Made by a program: the position numbers and the translations under genes. Under the pieces are notes generated by a model. It had not been told where the DNA came from. It searched no databases and saw only the letters and a program-made list of their open reading frames with translations. A stretch of 64,000 bases of DNA, taken from assembly GCF_000379985.1 (NCBI RefSeq), contig NZ_KB904107.1, forward strand, positions 1 to 64,000, in the 5' to 3' direction. Shown here piece by piece: positions 52,256-60,556 of this stretch; the stretch's first letter is position 1; each line of letters opens with the position of its first letter. The DNA is from Streptococcus caballi DSM 19004. Lineage in GTDB: Bacteria > Bacillota > Bacilli > Lactobacillales > Streptococcaceae.

Positions 52256-53038
52256 ATGACAAAAACATTAACGCAGCATCTTCAAGCGATTAAAGACAGT
52301 AAAAGAGGAATTTTTGTTCCCTATATTATGGCTGGTGACCATGACAAGGGGTTGGACGGACTCTTTGAAACCATTACTTTTTTGGAAAATAGCGGAGCTT
52401 CAGCTATTGAAGTCGGTATTCCATGGTCCGATCCAGTTGCCGATGGTCCAGTCATTGAACTGGCCGGTCAGCGCAGCTTGGCAAAAGGTGTCAATCTGAC
52501 GGCCATTGTGAAGAAATTGCAGGAGCAAAGGACTGATGTGCCTCTGGTTATCATGACCTATATCAACCCTGTTTATCAATATGGTATTGAGCATTTTATT
52601 GACGACTTGGCTGGGACTTCTGTCAAAGGCTTGATTATTCCTGATCTGCCACATGAGCATGAAGACATGATTAAGCCTTATTTGGAAGAAAGTGATATTG
52701 CCTTGGTTCCCTTGGTAAGTTTGACAACAGGGATTGAACGGCAAAAAACCTTGATTAAGGATGCTCAAGGTTTCATCTATGCGGTTGCTATCAACGGTGT
52801 TACAGGGAAAACAGGTAATTACCGTGATGACCTTGATCAACATTTGGCACATCTGACAGAGTTGGCAGATATTCCAGTATTAACAGGCTTTGGTGTATCG
52901 ACAGCTGCAGATATCGCACGCTTTAATAAGGCTTCAGATGGGGTTATTGTCGGTTCTAAAATCGTTGCAGGTCTACATGAAGGTAAGACTGATGATATTG
53001 CAGATTTTGTTTCACAAGGGAGTCATTTTAAAAAATAG
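52256..53038 (+). CDS. trpA: Tryptophan synthase alpha chain
   Basis: A 260-residue TIM barrel that releases indole from indole-3-glycerol phosphate. The catalytic Glu is in [19 protein letters not shown] (about residue 48) and the Asp in the [11 protein letters not shown] part; the phosphate loop is [14 protein letters not shown] with GVIVGSKIV after it. RBS GGGGAGTAAG. It is the last trp gene; I see no clear terminator in the 145 bp before the alcohol dehydrogenase gene, so read-through is possible. Confidence 0.95.
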   Translation: MTKTLTQHLQAIKDSKRGIFVPYIMAGDHDKGLDGLFETITFLENSGASAIEVGIPWSDPVADGPVIELAGQRSLAKGVNLTAIVKKLQEQRTDVPLVIMTYINPVYQYGIEHFIDDLAGTSVKGLIIPDLPHEHEDMIKPYLEESDIALVPLVSLTTGIERQKTLIKDAQGFIYAVAINGVTGKTGNYRDDLDQHLAHLTELADIPVLTGFGVSTAADIARFNKASDGVIVGSKIVAGLHEGKTDDIADFVSQGSHFKK

Positions 53039-53184
53039 AAACTGTTGGGTCAGGATTCAAAAATTGTCGAATAAGCGCATGATAATACCAATTTTTTCGT
53101 CTATAAAAATAGGCAAAGTATCCATTAATTGTCTATTTCTCAAAAATAACGTAGAATAATCCTTATATAAAAAGGAGGCTTATC

Positions 53185-54228
53185 ATGAAAGCAACAATTT
53201 TTAAAGAACCTGGGAAAATGCAAGTAGAAGAGGTTGCAAGACCAGAATTAGAAACAGAAACGGATGCTATTATTCGTGTTTTACGTGCTTGTGTTTGTGG
53301 CTCGGACTTATGGTGGTATCGCGGTATTGCTAAACGTGACAAAGATACTTTAGCAGGGCACGAAGCGATTGGTATCGTTGAAGAGGTTGGAACAGGAGCC
53401 AGTCAGGTTAAAAAAGGAGACTTTGTCATTGTTCCATTCTCCCACGGTTGTGGCCGATGTGTTGCCTGTCAAACTGGTTTTGATGGCAATTGTCAAAATA
53501 ATCCTGGTGCACACAATATTGGCTATCAAGCTGAGTATGTCCGCTATTACAATGCTGATTGGGGCTTGGTAAAGGTTCCTGGACAGCCTAGTGATTATTC
53601 TGAAGAAACCTTAAACTCTCTTCTGGCCTTATCTGATGTGATGGCAACGGGTTATCATGCTGCCTTCACCGCAGAAGTCAAAGAGAATGATACAGTGGTT
53701 GTCATGGGAGATGGCGCAGTTGGCTTATGCGGTATCATTGCTGCTAAAATGCTGGGCGCAAAGCGTATTATCGCTATGAGCCGTCACGAAGATCGTCAAC
53801 AATTAGCTTTGGAGTTTGGTGCAACAGACATTGTTGCAGAACGTGGCGATGAAGCGGTAGAAAGAGTTATGGCTTTAACAGATGGCTGTGGTGTAGATGC
53901 TATTTTAGAATGTGTTGGAACAGAACAATCTATAGATACTGCAATCAAAGTTGCCCGCCCAGGTGCTGTGATTGGTCGCGTAGGTGTGCCACAAAAAGCA
54001 GAATTGAACACCAATCAACTGTTCTGGAAAAATATCGGCTTACGCGGGGGCATTGCTTCGGTCACAACTCATGACAAAACGGTCCTTTTAAATGCTGTTC
54101 TCAAGGGAGAAATCAATCCAGGCAAAATCTTCACACAATCTTTTAACCTGGAGAATATTCAAGCAGCGTATGAAGCTATGGACAAGCGTCAAGCTATCAA
54201 ATCGTTGGTAATGATTGCAGAAAGCTAG
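53185..54228 (+). CDS. Zinc-dependent alcohol dehydrogenase (MDR family)
   Basis: A 347-residue medium-chain dehydrogenase. Catalytic zinc ligands are in RACVCGSDLWWYRG (Cys about 38) and AGHEAIGIVEE (GHE, about 57-60); the four structural zinc cysteines are in GCGRCVACQTGFDGNC. The NAD(P) loop is VVMGDGAVGLCGIIAAK (about 171-187). The His/Arg in MSRHEDRQQLALEFG suggests NADP preference, an inference. RBS AAAGGAGG lies 7 nt upstream. Substrate unknown; similar streptococcal genes are annotated as IMP or threonine-like dehydrogenases without proof. Confidence 0.88.
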   Translation: MKATIFKEPGKMQVEEVARPELETETDAIIRVLRACVCGSDLWWYRGIAKRDKDTLAGHEAIGIVEEVGTGASQVKKGDFVIVPFSHGCGRCVACQTGFDGNCQNNPGAHNIGYQAEYVRYYNADWGLVKVPGQPSDYSEETLNSLLALSDVMATGYHAAFTAEVKENDTVVVMGDGAVGLCGIIAAKMLGAKRIIAMSRHEDRQQLALEFGATDIVAERGDEAVERVMALTDGCGVDAILECVGTEQSIDTAIKVARPGAVIGRVGVPQKAELNTNQLFWKNIGLRGGIASVTTHDKTVLLNAVLKGEINPGKIFTQSFNLENIQAAYEAMDKRQAIKSLVMIAES

Positions 54229-54314
54229 AACCGATTTTGGTAAATGTTCAACAAGATTTAAGTTGCTAATAATGTTATCATTATTAAAAAAAAAACAAAG
54301 AAAAGGCAGGTTAT

Positions 54315-54947
54315 ATGTTATCTAAAGCTAAAGCACGTTATGTTCTTAGGGAAATTATCAAACTCTTTCCAGATGCTAAACCAACCTTGGACTTTAGCAA
54401 TAACTTTGAATTGTTAGTCGCCGTTATGTTGTCTGCTCAGACGACAGACGCTGCAGTAAACAAGGTCACGCCAGCTTTATTCAAAAGATTTCCCAATCCG
54501 CAAGCTTTTGCTCAAGCAACACCAAAAGAAATAGAGCCCTACATTTCCAAGCTAGGGCTCTATCGCAACAAGGCACGTTTTTTACATCAATGTAGTCAAC
54601 AATTGCTTCGTGATTTTAATGGACAAGTTCCCCATACTCGTAGTCAGCTAGAAAGTTTATCTGGTGTTGGTCGAAAGACTGCCAATGTTGTTTTGAGTGT
54701 TGGTTTTGGAATTCCAGCCTTCGCGGTTGACACTCATGTGAGTCGCATTTGTAAACACCATCAGATTTGCAAACAAGATGCCACACCATTAGAAATTGAA
54801 AAGCGGGTCATGGAAGTTTTACCGCCAGAGGAATGGTATGCTGCGCACCACGCCATGATTCGTTTTGGTCGTGCCATTTGTCATCCTAAAAATCCTGAAT
54901 GCGATCACTACCCACAGCTTTATCATTTTCCAAAAGACTTAGATTAA
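54315..54947 (+). CDS. nth: Endonuclease III-like DNA glycosylase with incomplete iron-sulfur motif
   Basis: A 210-residue base-excision repair enzyme that removes oxidised pyrimidines. The helix-hairpin-helix and catalytic Lys are in LESLSGVGRKTANVVLSVGF (about 112-131), the catalytic Asp in FAVDTHVSRICK (about 136-147). The C-terminal 4Fe-4S loop, normally C-x6-C-x2-C-x5-C, here reads CHPKNPECDHYPQLYHFP: two Cys remain and two are lost. The cluster is probably absent, as in some other lactic acid bacteria. RBS AAAGGCAGG precedes the ATG. Confidence 0.88.
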   Translation: MLSKAKARYVLREIIKLFPDAKPTLDFSNNFELLVAVMLSAQTTDAAVNKVTPALFKRFPNPQAFAQATPKEIEPYISKLGLYRNKARFLHQCSQQLLRDFNGQVPHTRSQLESLSGVGRKTANVVLSVGFGIPAFAVDTHVSRICKHHQICKQDATPLEIEKRVMEVLPPEEWYAAHHAMIRFGRAICHPKNPECDHYPQLYHFPKDLD

Positions 54948-54980
54948 TCATGAATCCATTGCTAAAAATGAAGCAACTAC

Positions 54981-55412
54981 TTAAAAAAGTGAAATCAATA
55001 AGATTAGAACATAGGCTAGGGACAAAAACGGTACAAAAGGTATCGTTTTTTTGCATTTCCTAAATAAAATGATATAGATAATTCCCAACCAGCTGCCTAA
55101 CTGAATGAGCCAAAGAAGCTTCTGCCAATTTAAAACTAAACTCAGGCTGGCCAGATAGAAAAAATCACCGCTGCCTATTTTTAACTCAATCAGCTCTGCC
55201 AGGATTCCTAAAAGTAAAAGAAGAATGGTCGACAATTGTAAGGGAAAGAAAAAGGTTAGAGGTAAGCTTCCTAGAAGCCAGATAAGGAGAGGGTAGGCCT
55301 GATATTTGCAGTCATAGAGAGTAAGGATAAGACTGAGTAGCAGCATGTAAACTTGTGCCCAAGCCAGTTGCGATGAGGAAAAGAGAAAAGTTAAGTTTGT
55401 CATTATCATCAT
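54981..55412 (-). CDS. Short A24-type prepilin peptidase (ComC/PilD-like)
   Basis: A 143-residue membrane protein with about six hydrophobic segments. The two catalytic Asp motifs of type IV prepilin peptidases are present: LYDCKYQAYP (about residues 33-42) and the GxGD motif in IGSGDFFYLASL (about 80-91). The N-terminal part with the cytosolic methylase loop of full-size enzymes (about 220 residues) is missing, so it is either a natural short form or the 3' part of a damaged comC. No good RBS precedes the ATG at 55412, and the dpr regulatory region begins right there, which favours truncation or a start at the ATG at 55400. It would process pseudopilins for DNA uptake. Confidence 0.6.
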   Translation of the reverse strand: MMIMTNLTFLFSSSQLAWAQVYMLLLSLILTLYDCKYQAYPLLIWLLGSLPLTFFFPLQLSTILLLLLGILAELIELKIGSGDFFYLASLSLVLNWQKLLWLIQLGSWLGIIYIILFRKCKKTIPFVPFLSLAYVLILLISLF

Positions 55413-55460
55413 ACTTATTTATTCGAAAAATAATTTATAAACAGATTATTTGCTATATAT

Positions 55461-55509
55461 TTAGAATAGTTCTAAAATAAAAGTGTAAGGATGATAGGAA
55501 TCATTCTAA
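55461..55509 (+). promoter_or_regulatory. Two PerR boxes upstream of dpr
   Basis: TTAGAATAGTTCTAA (55461-55475) matches the PerR consensus TTAGAATNATTCTAA except for one base; TAGGAATCATTCTAA (55495-55509) has two mismatches. They are 34 bp apart centre to centre, 50-100 bp before the dpr ATG. PerR repression of dpr with relief by peroxide is known in other streptococci. Confidence 0.75.
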
Positions 55510-55563
55510 ATAAGTTTCACTAACTGATTTAACGTCAGTCCGACATAGAAAAGGAGAAGTATT

Positions 55564-56097
55564 ATGACTCAAACAATCGTTGAAAGCATTTACGCTTCAG
55601 TTACCCACAATATTTCAGCTAAATCGGCTGATAAAAATGTTAAAACAAAAGCTGTTCTCAATCAAGCAGTGGCAGATCTTTCTAAAGCAGCTTCCATTGT
55701 CCATCAAGTTCATTGGTACATGCGTGGTTCAGGATTTTTCTACCTTCATCCAAAGATGGATGAGCTCATGGATGGCTTAAATGCTCATCTTGATGAAATG
55801 AGTGAACGTTTGATTACTATTGGAGGCAATCCATTTTCGACTCTGAAAGAATTTGATGATAACTCTAAGTTGGAAGAATCAGTAGGAACTTGGGATAAGT
55901 CAATGTCCGATCATTTGAATCGCTTGGTAGAAGTTTACACTTATTTGTCAAATCTTTACCAAGTTGGACTTGATGTAACAGATGAAGAAGGCGATGCACC
56001 AAGCAATGATCTTTTTACAGCTGCACAAGCTGACGCCGAGAAAACAATCTGGATGTTGCAAGCTGAATTGGGACAAGCTCCAGGCATCCGTAAATAA
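55564..56097 (+). CDS. dpr: Dps-like peroxide resistance protein
   Basis: A 177-residue ferritin-like protein that forms a 12-mer, takes up iron and protects DNA and proteins from hydrogen peroxide. The intersubunit ferroxidase ligands are in [20 protein letters not shown] (His) and [19 protein letters not shown] (Asp/Glu), about residues 46-65 and 73-91. The length with an N-terminal Lys-rich tail fits streptococcal Dpr. RBS AAAGGAGAAG is 6 nt upstream. Two PerR boxes upstream and a terminator downstream make it a monocistronic PerR target. Confidence 0.94.
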   Translation: MTQTIVESIYASVTHNISAKSADKNVKTKAVLNQAVADLSKAASIVHQVHWYMRGSGFFYLHPKMDELMDGLNAHLDEMSERLITIGGNPFSTLKEFDDNSKLEESVGTWDKSMSDHLNRLVEVYTYLSNLYQVGLDVTDEEGDAPSNDLFTAAQADAEKTIWMLQAELGQAPGIRK

Positions 56098-56101
56098 GTT
56101 T

Positions 56102-56136
56102 AAATAGCAGGGCATTATATAGCTCTGTTATTTTTT
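56102..56136 (+). terminator. dpr terminator
   Basis: AATAGCAGGGC pairs with GCTCTGTTATT (two G-T pairs) over ATTATATA, followed by T6. One arm is a variant of the TAGCAGAGCT word that recurs in this window. Confidence 0.8.
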
Positions 56137-56167
56137 ATAATTTAAGCAAACGGTTGCGTAATTCCTC

Positions 56168-56196
56168 TTGAAAAAGCTTTCAATTTTTGTTAAAAT
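56168..56196 (+). promoter_or_regulatory. Promoter of yqgQ-glcK (leaderless start)
   Basis: -35 TTGAAA (56168-56173), exactly 17 bp, -10 TAAAAT (56191-56196) preceded by TGT. The ATG at 56203 comes 6 nt after the -10, so transcription should start at the initiation codon. Confidence 0.75.
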
Positions 56197-56202
56197 TCAT
56201 AT

Positions 56203-56415
56203 ATGAAAACATTATTTGATGTGCAACAACTCTTAAAACGGTTTGGCATTTATGTTTACATTGGCAAAAGGCTTTATGATATTGAAGTCATGAAAATTGA
56301 GCTTGAACGGCTCTACGATAATGGCTTAATTGAAAAAGAAGACTATCTGCAAGCTGAATTAATTTTACGACGCGAGCACAGACTAGAACTTGAAAAGGAA
56401 GATAAACATGACTAA
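56203..56415 (+). CDS. yqgQ: YqgQ family protein (DUF910)
   Basis: A 70-residue helical protein, MKTLFDVQQLLKRFGIYVYI, of the YqgQ family that precedes glucokinase in most low-GC Gram-positives. No function is established; the fold is a three-helix bundle proposed to bind nucleic acid. It overlaps glcK by 8 bp. There is no Shine-Dalgarno before its ATG, and the promoter ends 6 nt upstream, so translation must begin on a leaderless mRNA. Confidence 0.88.
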   Translation: MKTLFDVQQLLKRFGIYVYIGKRLYDIEVMKIELERLYDNGLIEKEDYLQAELILRREHRLELEKEDKHD

Positions 56416-57376
56416 GAAACTTTTAGGTATTGACCTTGGCGGAACAACCATTAAATTTGGTATTTTGACACTTGATGGACAAGTACAGGAAAAATGGGCT
56501 ATCGAAACCAATATTTTGGAAGGTGGAAAGCATATTGTACCTGACATTGTGGCCTCTCTAAAACACCGTTTGGCTTTGTATGGTTTAACCAAAGATGATT
56601 TTGTTGGAATTGGTATGGGTTCCCCAGGTGCTGTTGACCGTGAGAAAAAAACAGTTACAGGAGCCTTCAATTTGAATTGGGCAGACACGCAAGAGGTCGG
56701 TTCAGTTATCGAAAGGGAGGTTGGCATTCCATTTGCTATTGATAACGATGCTAATGTGGCCGCTTTAGGTGAACGTTGGGTAGGTGCAGGAGCCAATAAC
56801 CCTGATGTTGTTTTCGTAACTCTAGGAACAGGTGTTGGTGGTGGTGTTATTGCGGATGGAAACCTCATTCACGGGGTTGCAGGTGCTGGTGGCGAAATCG
56901 GGCACATCATTGTAGAGCCAGAGGATGGTTTTGAATGTACCTGTGGCAATAAAGGCTGCCTAGAAACAGTTGCTTCAGCAACAGGGGTTGTTCGTGTAGC
57001 GCGCCATTTGGCTGAGGAGTACGAGGGAGATTCTCTCATTAAGGCTGCGATTGATAATGGTGAAGCGGTAAGTAGTAAAGATATCTTCCAAGCAGCTGCT
57101 CAAGGTGATAAATTTGCTGATTCAGTTGTCGAAAAGGTTTCTTATTACTTAGGATTGGCGACAGCAAACATTTCAAATATCCTTAATCCAGATTCAGTAG
57201 TCATCGGAGGAGGCGTTTCAGCTGCGGGAGAATTCCTACGTAGCCGTGTCGAAAACTACTTTACAAAATATGCTTTCCCACAAGTTCGTCGTTCTACAAA
57301 AGTAAAAATAGCGGAGCTGGGAAATGATGCTGGGATCATCGGAGCCGCTAGTCTAGCCAGTCAATTTATCAAATAA
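56408..57376 (+). CDS. glcK: Glucokinase (ROK family)
   Basis: A 322-residue ATP-dependent glucose kinase. The ATP phosphate loop is GIDLGGTTIKFGIL (residues 7-20), the ROK glucose motif GIPFAIDNDANVAALGERW, the second loop TLGTGVGGGVIADG, and the zinc site of ROK proteins H-x-C-x-C-x4-C in ECTCGNKGCLETVAS with the preceding GGEIGHIIVE. The ATG at 56408 (AAGGAAG 5 nt upstream) gives the standard N-terminus. A rhodanese-like gene follows 9 nt later. Confidence 0.95.
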   Translation: MTKKLLGIDLGGTTIKFGILTLDGQVQEKWAIETNILEGGKHIVPDIVASLKHRLALYGLTKDDFVGIGMGSPGAVDREKKTVTGAFNLNWADTQEVGSVIEREVGIPFAIDNDANVAALGERWVGAGANNPDVVFVTLGTGVGGGVIADGNLIHGVAGAGGEIGHIIVEPEDGFECTCGNKGCLETVASATGVVRVARHLAEEYEGDSLIKAAIDNGEAVSSKDIFQAAAQGDKFADSVVEKVSYYLGLATANISNILNPDSVVIGGGVSAAGEFLRSRVENYFTKYAFPQVRRSTKVKIAELGNDAGIIGAASLASQFIK

Positions 57377-57385
57377 GGAGAAGAA

Positions 57386-57766
57386 ATGTCTGTTTTTACC
57401 ATTATTTTGTTGATTGCAGCGCTAGCTTTGCTTTGCTGGCTGGTTTGGAACTATTATCGCGCACGTAAAGCGGCTAAATATATTCCTAATGCGGAATTTG
57501 AAGCGCTGCTTCATACTGGTCAACTCTTTGATGTCCGTGATGCAAGTTCTTTCCATGAAAAACATATCTTGGGAGCCCGTAATTTTCCAGCTGCCCAGTT
57601 TGAGCAATCGATGTCGGCTATTCGCAAAGACAAGCCAGTTTTGCTCTATGATAGCAGTCGAGGCACAGCTATTCCACGTATTGTTATCCTGCTGAAAAAG
57701 GCTGGCTACAAAGATGTTTATGTCCTCAAGGACGACTTTGACTATTGGACGGGTAAAGTAAAATAA
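57386..57766 (+). CDS. Membrane-anchored rhodanese-like protein lacking the active Cys
   Basis: A 126-residue protein with an N-terminal membrane helix (VFTIILLIAALALLCWLVWN) and a cytosolic rhodanese fold (QLFDVRDASSFHEKHILGAR). At the place of the active-site loop C-x-x-G-x-R the sequence reads LLYDSSRGTAIPRI, so the sulfur-carrying Cys is replaced by Asp. Catalysis as sulfurtransferase is therefore unlikely, and a binding role is more probable. It follows glcK, as in other streptococci, and RBS AAGGAGAAG couples it to that gene. A terminator stands behind it. Confidence 0.85.
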   Translation: MSVFTIILLIAALALLCWLVWNYYRARKAAKYIPNAEFEALLHTGQLFDVRDASSFHEKHILGARNFPAAQFEQSMSAIRKDKPVLLYDSSRGTAIPRIVILLKKAGYKDVYVLKDDFDYWTGKVK

Positions 57767-57772
57767 GAAAGC

Positions 57773-57801
57773 AAACGACTTCTGTAATGAGGTCGTTTTT
57801 G
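57773..57801 (+). terminator. Terminator after the rhodanese-like gene
   Basis: AAACGAC / GTCGTTT with a 12-nt loop and a T run, 7 nt after the stop. Confidence 0.8.
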
Positions 57802-57918
57802 TGACTTCTGATAACATTTTTACCTCCCAGTTGCTCCTTCAGAGTTTTCTCAGACCTGTCAATGGATGCTCTCGAAAAATTCTCTAGTCTGTTCTTGCTT
57901 TTGAATTAGATACTGTCA

Positions 57919-58090
57919 TGGCAAAAGCTATTTAAAAGTATTTTATATCTATTTTGAACCACCACGAAACTCTTCCCGACCGCTCATTTTCCCTCTTGCA
58001 GTGGTACGAAAGCTATTTTAACTGTTAAAGTCCTTTTTGTAGTATTACGAAGGCCATTTTGACCAGTCAGGGATAATAACATTGTGATGC
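57919..58090 (+). repeat. Degenerate tandem repeat, period about 42 bp
   Basis: Four units begin at about 57920, 57963, 58005 and 58046, the clearest pair being TACGAAAGCTATTTTAACTG and TACGAAGGCCATTTTGACCA; the others start GGCAAAAGCTATTT and CACGAAACTC. A fifth, weak unit (TGCGACAAAAGCC) may start at 58088. No frame is open across the array. It fills the middle of the 500-bp gap between the rhodanese-like gene and typA, in which I see no gene. Confidence 0.5.
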
Positions 58091-58219
58091 GACAAAAGCC
58101 GGTGGAGCAAAAAGCCGCTATAGCAGTTTACTAATCTGGCTAGCCACTTTAATAACAGTCAGATTTAGCTTGGTGAAAACATTTACACTAACTTTATCTC
58201 TGTTTTTTCATGTCATTTG

Positions 58220-58228
58220 TGGTATAAT
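58220..58228 (+). promoter_or_regulatory. Extended -10 promoter of typA
   Basis: TGGTATAAT ends 38 bp before the typA ATG. No clear -35. The RBS GATAGAGG then lies 6 nt before the start, so this one is not leaderless. Confidence 0.6.
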
Positions 58229-58266
58229 TCAAAAGTTAGAATAAATTATAAACGATAGAGGAAAAA

Positions 58267-60111
58267 ATGACTAAATTAAGAGACGATATCCGCAACGTTG
58301 CTATTATTGCCCACGTTGACCACGGGAAAACAACCCTTGTTGATGAATTGTTGAAACAATCACATACTCTTGATGAGCGTAAAGAACTACAAGAGCGTGC
58401 CATGGACTCAAACGATCTTGAAAAGGAACGTGGTATCACTATCCTTGCTAAAAATACTGCCGTAGCTTACAACGGTACACGTATCAACATCATGGACACA
58501 CCAGGACACGCGGACTTCGGTGGAGAAGTTGAACGTATCATGAAAATGGTTGATGGGGTTGTTCTTGTTGTTGATGCCTACGAAGGAACAATGCCACAAA
58601 CACGTTTTGTGTTGAAAAAAGCCTTGGAACAAGATCTAGTACCAATCGTTGTTGTTAATAAGATTGATAAACCCTCTGCACGTCCAGAAGAAGTGGTTGA
58701 CGAGGTTCTTGAACTCTTCATCGAACTTGGTGCAGACGATGATCAATTGGAATTCCCAGTAGTTTACGCTTCAGCTATCAACGGAACGTCTTCTTTGTCA
58801 GATGATCCCGCTGATCAAGAGCACACAATGGCTCCAATCTTTGATACCATCATTGAACATATTCCAGCACCAGTTGATAACTCCGATGAACCACTTCAAT
58901 TCCAGGTGTCTCTTCTTGATTACAATGATTTCGTTGGACGTATCGGTATCGGCCGTGTCTTCCGTGGTAAAGTTAAAGTTGGAGATCAAGTTACTCTTTC
59001 AAAACTTGATGGCACAACTAAAAACTTCCGTGTCACTAAACTTTTTGGTTTCTTTGGTCTTGAGCGTCGTGAAATCCAAGAAGCTAAAGCCGGTGATTTA
59101 ATTGCTGTTTCAGGTATGGAAGATATCTTCGTCGGAGAAACCATCACACCGACAGACTGCGTTGAACCATTGCCAATTCTCCATATTGACGAGCCAACTC
59201 TTCAAATGACTTTCTTGGCAAATAACTCACCATTTGCAGGACGTGAAGGTAAATTCGTTACATCTCGTAAGGTTGAAGAACGCTTGCTTGCTGAATTGCA
59301 AACTGACGTATCACTTCGTGTTGAAGCAACTGATTCACCAGATAAATGGACGGTATCAGGTCGTGGTGAATTGCATTTGTCAATTCTAATTGAAACTATG
59401 CGTCGTGAAGGTTATGAACTTCAAGTGTCACGTCCAGAAGTTATCATCAAAGAAATTGATGGAGTGAAATGTGAGCCATTTGAACGCGTTCAGATTGATA
59501 CACCAGAAGAATATCAAGGTGCAGTCATTCAATCTCTTTCTGAGCGTAAAGGTGAGATGCTTGACATGCAATCAACTGGTAATGGACAAACACGTCTGAT
59601 TTTCTTGGCGCCAGCACGTGGTTTGATTGGTTATCCAACAGAATTTCTGTCAATGACACGTGGTTATGGTATCATGAACCATACTTTCGACCAATACATG
59701 CCTTATATTAATGCTGAAATTGGCGGACGTCACCGTGGTGCCCTTGTTTCTATTGATACAGGTAAAGCAACTACTTACTCTATCATGTCAATTGAAGAAC
59801 GTGGTACAATCTTTGTTAATCCAGGTACTGAAGTCTACGAAGGAATGATTATTGGTGAAAATTCACGTGATAATGATTTGACTGTTAATATCACTAAGGC
59901 TAAACAAATGACCAACGTCCGTTCAGCAACTAAGGACCAAACAGCTGTTATCAAAACACCACGTATTTTGACACTCGAAGAATCTCTTGAATTCCTCAAC
60001 GACGATGAATACATGGAAGTTACACCAGAATCCATTCGATTACGCAAACAAATTCTTGATAAGAACTTGCGTGCTAAAGCTGCTAAAAAGAAAAAATCAG
60101 CTGAAGAATAA
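58267..60111 (+). CDS. typA: Translational GTPase TypA/BipA
   Basis: A 614-residue ribosome-associated GTPase involved in stress and cold-dependent ribosome assembly. G1 is [15 protein letters not shown] (residues 15-29), G2 carries the Thr of [12 protein letters not shown]3 is [13 protein letters not shown], and G4 [15 protein letters not shown]. The EF-G-like domains III and V and the BipA-specific C-terminal domain ([20 protein letters not shown]) follow, ending in a Lys-rich tail. Length is normal. Confidence 0.96.
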   Translation: MTKLRDDIRNVAIIAHVDHGKTTLVDELLKQSHTLDERKELQERAMDSNDLEKERGITILAKNTAVAYNGTRINIMDTPGHADFGGEVERIMKMVDGVVLVVDAYEGTMPQTRFVLKKALEQDLVPIVVVNKIDKPSARPEEVVDEVLELFIELGADDDQLEFPVVYASAINGTSSLSDDPADQEHTMAPIFDTIIEHIPAPVDNSDEPLQFQVSLLDYNDFVGRIGIGRVFRGKVKVGDQVTLSKLDGTTKNFRVTKLFGFFGLERREIQEAKAGDLIAVSGMEDIFVGETITPTDCVEPLPILHIDEPTLQMTFLANNSPFAGREGKFVTSRKVEERLLAELQTDVSLRVEATDSPDKWTVSGRGELHLSILIETMRREGYELQVSRPEVIIKEIDGVKCEPFERVQIDTPEEYQGAVIQSLSERKGEMLDMQSTGNGQTRLIFLAPARGLIGYPTEFLSMTRGYGIMNHTFDQYMPYINAEIGGRHRGALVSIDTGKATTYSIMSIEERGTIFVNPGTEVYEGMIIGENSRDNDLTVNITKAKQMTNVRSATKDQTAVIKTPRILTLEESLEFLNDDEYMEVTPESIRLRKQILDKNLRAKAAKKKKSAEE

Positions 60112-60161
60112 TGATTCGAAGACTTTATTAAATTTGGACAGAATTAGAAAGGAGCGTGAGA

Positions 60162-60419
60162 ATGTTCTATCTAATCGTTGCTGTTTTATTGATTTCATAT
60201 TATTTTTTCATGGCTCCTCAGTCGGTAAAGAATACTTTGGGAATGATTGGCTTAGTCGGTCTAGTCGCCGTCCTTTGTGTTTTAGCTGCTGCTGGTTTTG
60301 TTAAAATTATGCAAACACCACCGGAATTTTTTGTTAGCATCGCTATGATTTATTTAGGTTATCTGGCTTTTAGAGATGTGATTAAGCTCCCAGCAAAAAA
60401 GCCTAAAAAAAACAAGTAA
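60162..60419 (+). CDS. DUF3165 small membrane protein
   Basis: An 85-residue protein with three hydrophobic segments (FYLIVAVLLISYYFFM, LGMIGLVGLVAVLCVLAAAG, FFVSIAMIYLGYLAF) and a Lys-rich tail (PAKKPKKNK), which matches the streptococcal DUF3165 family. The start at 60162 is preferred because AAAGGAG is 7 nt upstream; the GTG at 60156 would touch it. It sits between typA and murD in many streptococci. Function unknown. Confidence 0.75.
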   Translation: MFYLIVAVLLISYYFFMAPQSVKNTLGMIGLVGLVAVLCVLAAAGFVKIMQTPPEFFVSIAMIYLGYLAFRDVIKLPAKKPKKNK

Positions 60420-60424
60420 AGTTG

Positions 60425-60452
60425 AAGAGGTTGGAATTTTCCACCTCTTTTT
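60425..60452 (+). terminator. Terminator after DUF3165
   Basis: AAGAGGTTGGAA pairs with TTCCACCTCTT (one bulge) and is followed by T5. The stem is similar to the tRNA-Thr terminator at 11184. Confidence 0.85.
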
Positions 60453-60538
60453 ATGTGGGAAAATAGCAGAGCTGTTTCGGATGACTCTTGTTCTTGAAAA
60501 AGCCTGCAAATAAAGGTAGAATAGTAGGCGAGATTAAA

Positions 60539-60547
60539 TGATAGAAT
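60539..60547 (+). promoter_or_regulatory. Extended -10 promoter of murD
   Basis: TGATAGAAT ends 9 nt before the murD ATG. No ribosome binding site is seen, so the leader is at most a few bases. Confidence 0.5.
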
Positions 60548-60556
60548 GGACTTGTT

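Noticed and set aside
52400..52852. 150-codon antisense frame in trpA
   Set aside because: No ribosome site and no recognisable motif; trpA is complete on the other strand.
57919..58110. CRISPR array before typA
   Set aside because: Units are diverged throughout with no conserved repeat separated by unique spacers, and no cas genes are near.
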